Below, in pieces: positions 60,425 through 64,000 of a stretch of 64,000 nucleotides of DNA. The stretch is from Legionella massiliensis (GTDB taxonomy: Bacteria; Pseudomonadota; Gammaproteobacteria; Legionellales; Legionellaceae). Each line of letters begins with the position of its first letter. Within the stretch, counting starts at the first letter, position 1. A model generated the notes under the pieces. That model saw only the letters and a list, made by a program, of their open reading frames with translations, was not told where the DNA came from and searched no databases. The translations under genes were made by a program, and so were the position numbers. The stretch lies in contig NZ_CCVW01000001.1 of the NCBI RefSeq assembly GCF_000756815.1, positions 982,001 through 1,046,000 of the forward strand, in the 5' to 3' direction.

Positions 60425-61279
60425 TTATTTTAGACTGATAGCAATATTTTCTATATGGTTAACCTCATCATCAGAAAGCTCAAAATCATTGATATCCAAA
60501 TCGTCTTGCATATGTTGTGAGTTTGTTGAGCCTGTTAGCGGCAACATCCCCTTGTGTAAGGCAAAACGGAATATAAGTTGAGGAATGGTTTTATCATATT
60601 TAAGAGCCAATTTTTGCATATATGAGGTTGCAAGATAGGAAAGATTTGCAGTGAGTAATGAAAATCCTTGGTAGATAATCTTATGTGTTTTACAAAACAA
60701 CCTAAGGTTTTGATCCCATCGGGAGATAGCGAAGCATCGATTTTGAATAAATGATGGTTTGATAAGGACCTTGTTGTATAACTCCTCTACCTGCTGGATG
60801 TTGACGTTTGAAATTCCGAGAAATTTGACCTTCCCCTCATGTACTAAGGTTTCCATAGCCTGCCAAATTTCCAAATCCGCATCGATTATTCCTCGAGACA
60901 TTGTTGGTCCATGAAGAATATAGGAGTCAATATAGTCTGTTTGCAAATGATTTAGCGAACTGGCAAAGGATTGCTTAACCTGATTAGTCAAAGAAGCAAA
61001 TTCATCATAGGGCAAACGCGAATCCTGGCCGTTTATGGACGTAAATTTTGTTTGTAAAAATAAGTCAGCGCGTGTTTTATCACTCGTTTTTAAAAATCTC
61101 TGCACAGCCAATCCAACACCTTCCTCAAAGTAATGCTTTCTCTGATTGGCGGTATCAATACCTTCATATCCTAAGGTTAAAGCCTGGGTAACAAGCAGCT
61201 CTGTATCCGCTTCTTTCCAGGCCGTCCCATATAAAATTGACGGTATTGATAGCTTATTACTACGTTGGTTCAATGCCAT
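60425..61279 (-). CDS. Aldo/keto reductase
   Basis: 284 residues from the ATG with AGAAGGGG upstream; an ATG eight codons earlier overlaps that site. Catalytic tetrad positions are recognisable: GIDTANQRKHYFEEGVG (Asp, Tyr), LQTKFTS (Lys) and DSYILHGP (His). The C-terminal cofactor region has LPLTGSTNSQHMQDDLD, matching the NADP-binding G.....H...N pattern. The TIM-barrel length is right. The substrate is unknown. A gene for a secreted protein follows closely. Confidence 0.88.
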   Translation of the reverse strand: MALNQRSNKLSIPSILYGTAWKEADTELLVTQALTLGYEGIDTANQRKHYFEEGVGLAVQRFLKTSDKTRADLFLQTKFTSINGQDSRLPYDEFASLTNQVKQSFASSLNHLQTDYIDSYILHGPTMSRGIIDADLEIWQAMETLVHEGKVKFLGISNVNIQQVEELYNKVLIKPSFIQNRCFAISRWDQNLRLFCKTHKIIYQGFSLLTANLSYLATSYMQKLALKYDKTIPQLIFRFALHKGMLPLTGSTNSQHMQDDLDINDFELSDDEVNHIENIAISLK

Positions 61280-61496
61280 AATGGTTTGCCCCTTCTGAAT
61301 CATTTTCGACCATAACCAACATCAACTAAATATTCATTATCATTAATTTGACTAATAATATTGCATGCCTAGGTGGGCGGCTACGAAACTCTGCACCATT
61401 ATAAACTACTTCTGCTAAATGCAACTTAACGCCAAACCCAAGATAGGTAAGTACAGACTAAAATAACCCATTCATCTCATAACAATACCCAACACG

Positions 61497-61730
61497 ATGC
61501 CAAGCGTTGATCCTACTGCACAAAATAATTTTGCAATTCGCAAGGCTGTTGGAAGGGGACCTGTAGAGGTCGCTAACTATTTAGCGTCTCTCCCTTGTTA
61601 CAATCCTTTTGCAGCAAATATCTCCATTAATAAAAGGAATACAATTATTCAACTTCTAAAAGAACTCAAACTGGAACACCAGATTGTTTCTCATCGAATC
61701 AATCATAATAAAAATCTAACTTTTCTTTAA
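61497..61730 (+). CDS. Small ORF, possible ankyrin-related fragment
   Basis: 77 residues. NFAIRKAVGRGPVEVANYLASLPCYNPFAAN has a helix-turn-helix look similar to an ankyrin repeat. There is no clear ribosome site before the ATG. It could be a fragment of a larger effector gene or a chance frame. Confidence 0.3.
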   Translation: MPSVDPTAQNNFAIRKAVGRGPVEVANYLASLPCYNPFAANISINKRNTIIQLLKELKLEHQIVSHRINHNKNLTFL

Positions 61731-61988
61731 TGGCCCAGGCAACCCCTTAAACAGTCTGGCTAAGGATGTTAGAGGAGTCATTGTAGAGCAAGCCAATGCT
61801 ATTGATAATTTAATCTTGGCTTGTTAAGTCAACCATGCGTATATCTGTCACTATCAAAATGCGTTGAGCTATCTCAGAAAAACCGATAGCGGTTCTATAG
61901 TCAAGCATGCTGTAATGAGCCATTTAAGGTTTACTTAAGTCATTTATGATACAGTGTGCTTGTATTTTGTTCTCTCTTGGGCATTAAA

Positions 61989-63296
61989 ATGCATTACTCA
62001 GATACTTATAATTTTATTAAGCAAATAAAAGATAAAGAGCTTGCTGCTCAATTAAAACAAGAATTAAAAAAGTTGGAAGCGAGCGCTAATGATCCTAGCT
62101 TTATTCATTACTTGAGAGAAAAACAAGACGGACAGGAAAAAGATATTTTTGCTTTACGCAAAGAGTATGACCTCATGCAATTGAACAAAGTTGTCATTGG
62201 TATTGAGGCGATAGACACTAAAATTAGTGAAGGCAAAGAAAAAGCTTATGCCGAAGATGTCAGTGCTCTGAATGCTATTCAAAGAATTCTAGCTGATATC
62301 AAAAGAACTGCTAAAAAACAAGTACAAACCTTAAACTATCGTTATAGAGATAATTATCAGCACTTCCATGAACTGGCTCAAGAGTTTGCCACACATTACC
62401 TACCATTTAATCAATCCAATGATCCGTTTAAAGGTTCTGATTTTTCGGGGTACTGCTGGGGGCATACTCACCAATATGGCAAGCTTATATCACAAGGTTT
62501 GCTCGATCATTTGTCGACGGCTTCTAACAAAGATCTATATAAAACGTTTAGGCAGAATTGGACTTTTGCAGACATTCTTTTTAGACGGGTTGGTTGGTAT
62601 TTTAAAGTTAATTTAGAAGCACAAATGCGGGCGGCTATTTGGAATGCTTTAAAAGATATGGATGACCAAACCACCTTCAATTTTAATTTTCTTATTAAGA
62701 ATCACGGCTTTCACTCAACCAGTTTGAGAATGGTTGGTGAGGGAATGGAATATTATGAAAACAATTATGGAGTTGTAAGATTCAATACGCGAGAAGAGGC
62801 TGTTAATTTTTTGGTTAGGCATTTGCTGCATGAAGCGAGTAATGTGTTTGGTGGTGAAGTTAGTTTCATTACCGTCTATAAGCTTCCCTATTCTAATGAT
62901 CCAACTCAAGATCTGTTTGTTGACTTACCCCTGGCAAAGGTAAAAAAAGAGTCTAAATCAGAAGACCAGGTTGAACACCCTCAAGAACTGAAAACAGCCA
63001 TTCATGCTTTGCAAACTTATATTAATTGTTTACAGACAGAGGGAGCTACGAAGGGAAAAATCAAAGCAAATGAACTTAGATACTTGGTTGATGAATTAAA
63101 TTCGTTGCCAGTCGACGAAGTAAAGTCGCGCGTAGATGATATTCTTGCTAATAAAGAACATAGCCTTATGTTAAATAGGGGTACGGGATTATATTTCTTT
63201 ATGTCGGGCTTCAAGAGTCATAGCACAACAGAAAGTTTATTGCAGGACATTTCTAACGTGGTAGGAGTTAGTGACCCCCTCAATATAATGATTTAA
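61989..63296 (+). CDS. YopT/C58-like papain-fold protease candidate
   Basis: 435 residues from MHYSDTYNFIKQ; an upstream GTG 11 codons earlier is less likely. Residues 1-130 are coiled-coil rich. The middle domain has FSGYCWGHTHQYGKLI (candidate nucleophile Cys), then GFHSTSLRMVGEGMEYYENNYGVVRFNTREEAVNFL (candidate His and Asn/Asp). That is the order and flavour of C58 peptidases, in which the last motif is DPN.G...F. The C-terminal 120 residues are helical. C58 enzymes cleave or acylate host proteins. The assignment is by pattern only. Confidence 0.6.
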   Translation: MHYSDTYNFIKQIKDKELAAQLKQELKKLEASANDPSFIHYLREKQDGQEKDIFALRKEYDLMQLNKVVIGIEAIDTKISEGKEKAYAEDVSALNAIQRILADIKRTAKKQVQTLNYRYRDNYQHFHELAQEFATHYLPFNQSNDPFKGSDFSGYCWGHTHQYGKLISQGLLDHLSTASNKDLYKTFRQNWTFADILFRRVGWYFKVNLEAQMRAAIWNALKDMDDQTTFNFNFLIKNHGFHSTSLRMVGEGMEYYENNYGVVRFNTREEAVNFLVRHLLHEASNVFGGEVSFITVYKLPYSNDPTQDLFVDLPLAKVKKESKSEDQVEHPQELKTAIHALQTYINCLQTEGATKGKIKANELRYLVDELNSLPVDEVKSRVDDILANKEHSLMLNRGTGLYFFMSGFKSHSTTESLLQDISNVVGVSDPLNIMI

Positions 63297-63358
63297 CCAA
63301 TAACAAAGCTAAATGAACTTATTGTCGGTAGTGATGAAAGAAAACCCCAATCGTTTAC

Positions 63359-63384
63359 ATATCTCTTCTAACAAGAAGAGATAT
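63359..63384. terminator. Hairpin after the protease-candidate gene
   Basis: Arms ATATCTCTT and AAGAGATAT with an eight-base loop, followed by TCCTCTTT. Located between convergent genes, it may terminate one or both. The stem is AT-rich and weak. Confidence 0.35.
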
Positions 63385-63438
63385 TCCTCTTTCATGTTCT
63401 GAGATAACAAACTGATTTCAATTAATTCTCCCCACCGC

Positions 63439-63858
63439 TTATAAGTAATCCTCAATAGCTTCTAATGCCGCTTTAGCACAAAGACCATCGAGCTCTGGGT
63501 TAGCTCCACTAATACCAATCGCGCCTAAATGTTGACCCTCTTTACTAATAATAGGTAAACCGCCCTCAAGCAAGACTATCCCGGGAACAGAGGAGTAGGG
63601 GGAATTATCAAACGATTTATTTCGTTCCGCTAAGTCCTTAGTGGAGACTGGCATACTAGCAGAAGTCATCGCTTTGAGTTGTGACATTCGCACACTTACG
63701 AAGCCATTACCATCCATTCGCCGAAAGAGTTTTAAGTTGCCGTGGTTATCGAGAATAGCAACAGCAATTTTCAAATGAAGCTCAGAAGCCGTTTCTTCAG
63801 CACGAGCAGCCATTAATTCTGCCATTTGCAATGAAAGCTCTTTAACAGAAAGTAGCAT
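63439..63858 (-). CDS. GlcG/HbpS-family protein
   Basis: 139 residues from MLLSVKELSLQMAELM; an ATG 15 codons earlier is an alternative. HLKIAVAILDNHGNLKLFRRMDG, AFTSA-like MTSASMPVSTKDLAER, GGLPIISKEGQHLGAIGISGANPELD and the C-terminal A.EAIE are the family's conserved core. Members include heme-binding HbpS and GlcG of the glycolate operon; function is mostly unclear. It reads away from the window's right end, so a divergent gene may lie beyond 64000. Confidence 0.85.
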   Translation of the reverse strand: MLLSVKELSLQMAELMAARAEETASELHLKIAVAILDNHGNLKLFRRMDGNGFVSVRMSQLKAMTSASMPVSTKDLAERNKSFDNSPYSSVPGIVLLEGGLPIISKEGQHLGAIGISGANPELDGLCAKAALEAIEDYL

Positions 63859-63944
63859 AAAAGTCCCGTCCTTAACACCCAATCGTTGTAGTGAATATGC
63901 CATAACCAGAGATTAATGCAATTTACTGACAACAACTATTTTCG

Positions 63945-63956
63945 TTACTTTAGTAA
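63945..63956. promoter_or_regulatory. Possible operator TTACT-TT-AGTAA
   Basis: Short dyad in the region upstream of the GlcG-like gene, within GTTACTTTAGTAAGTGAC. Position is right for a divergent regulator's site, but the arms are only five bases. Confidence 0.25.
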
Positions 63957-64000
63957 GTGACCATAGTAAACCGCATTTGGCATATACAAATAATCTCCGA

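Overview
The window most resembles a chromosome of a Legionella species (inference from content, no database used). It is AT-rich and dense in very large or multidomain eukaryotic-like proteins: PP2C, OTU, U-box, ankyrin, LRR, pseudokinase and papain-fold candidates. These are typical of Dot/Icm secreted effectors. They sit between ordinary gammaproteobacterial metabolic and stress genes, short palindromic repeats and decayed insertion sequences. No tRNA, rRNA or CRISPR array was seen.

Layout. 1-7.5 kb: 3' part of a giant PP2C/OTU/vWA/transglutaminase-like/U-box protein, a DUF4239 membrane protein and a Nudix-domain protein. 7.5-11.7 kb: a beta-lactamase cassette (BlaI-type repressor, M56-protease/PBP sensor, class D beta-lactamase) followed by a MerR/TipA-type regulator. 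11.9-13.8 kb: umuDC with a perfect palindrome before umuD. 14.2-19.3 kb: a zinc alcohol dehydrogenase, an LRR protein and a two-gene osmoprotectant ABC importer. 19.4-24.5 kb: five minus-strand genes of effector character. 25-31.5 kb: nemA and a divergent MarR regulator around a 40-bp palindrome, a LysE exporter, a dehydrogenase, a GNAT/M20/SRPBCC operon and small membrane proteins. 31.5-38.1 kb: a broken GH16 glucanase, a divergent PEP carboxylase carrying an in-frame palindromic repeat, ohr and a HAD-like protein. 38.4-42.9 kb: a double GNAT and an internally duplicated ankyrin protein.

43.2-51.8 kb holds the clearest candidate system. A membrane fatty-acid desaturase gene lies 16 nt before a 2387-residue assembly line ordered FAAL-ACP-KS-DH-KR-ACP-thioesterase with no acyltransferase domain. 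Together they predict a desaturated fatty acid that is activated, extended once, dehydrated and released.

51.8-64 kb is a plastic zone. Remnants of IS3, IS66 (two kinds) and Tn3 transposases alternate with effector-like genes: a PRTase-like protein, a hydrophobic protein, a pseudokinase and a YopT/C58-like protease candidate. Four 32-bp palindromes of one family lie here. Aldo/keto reductase and GlcG/HbpS-like genes close the window.

Several repeat families recur throughout. Family A is about 134 bp (TIR ACTGCCATTAAGTTAAG). Family B is 156 bp (TIR ATAGGTATCTACACAA). Family C is 118 bp (TIR CAATGRCGTCAACTTAA). There are also palindromes of the 'GTCAT..GGATCTCC' type, a GC-rich CCGCGGTCAAGCCGCGG palindrome, and the 32-bp palindromes. 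Nesting of these elements shows past mobility.
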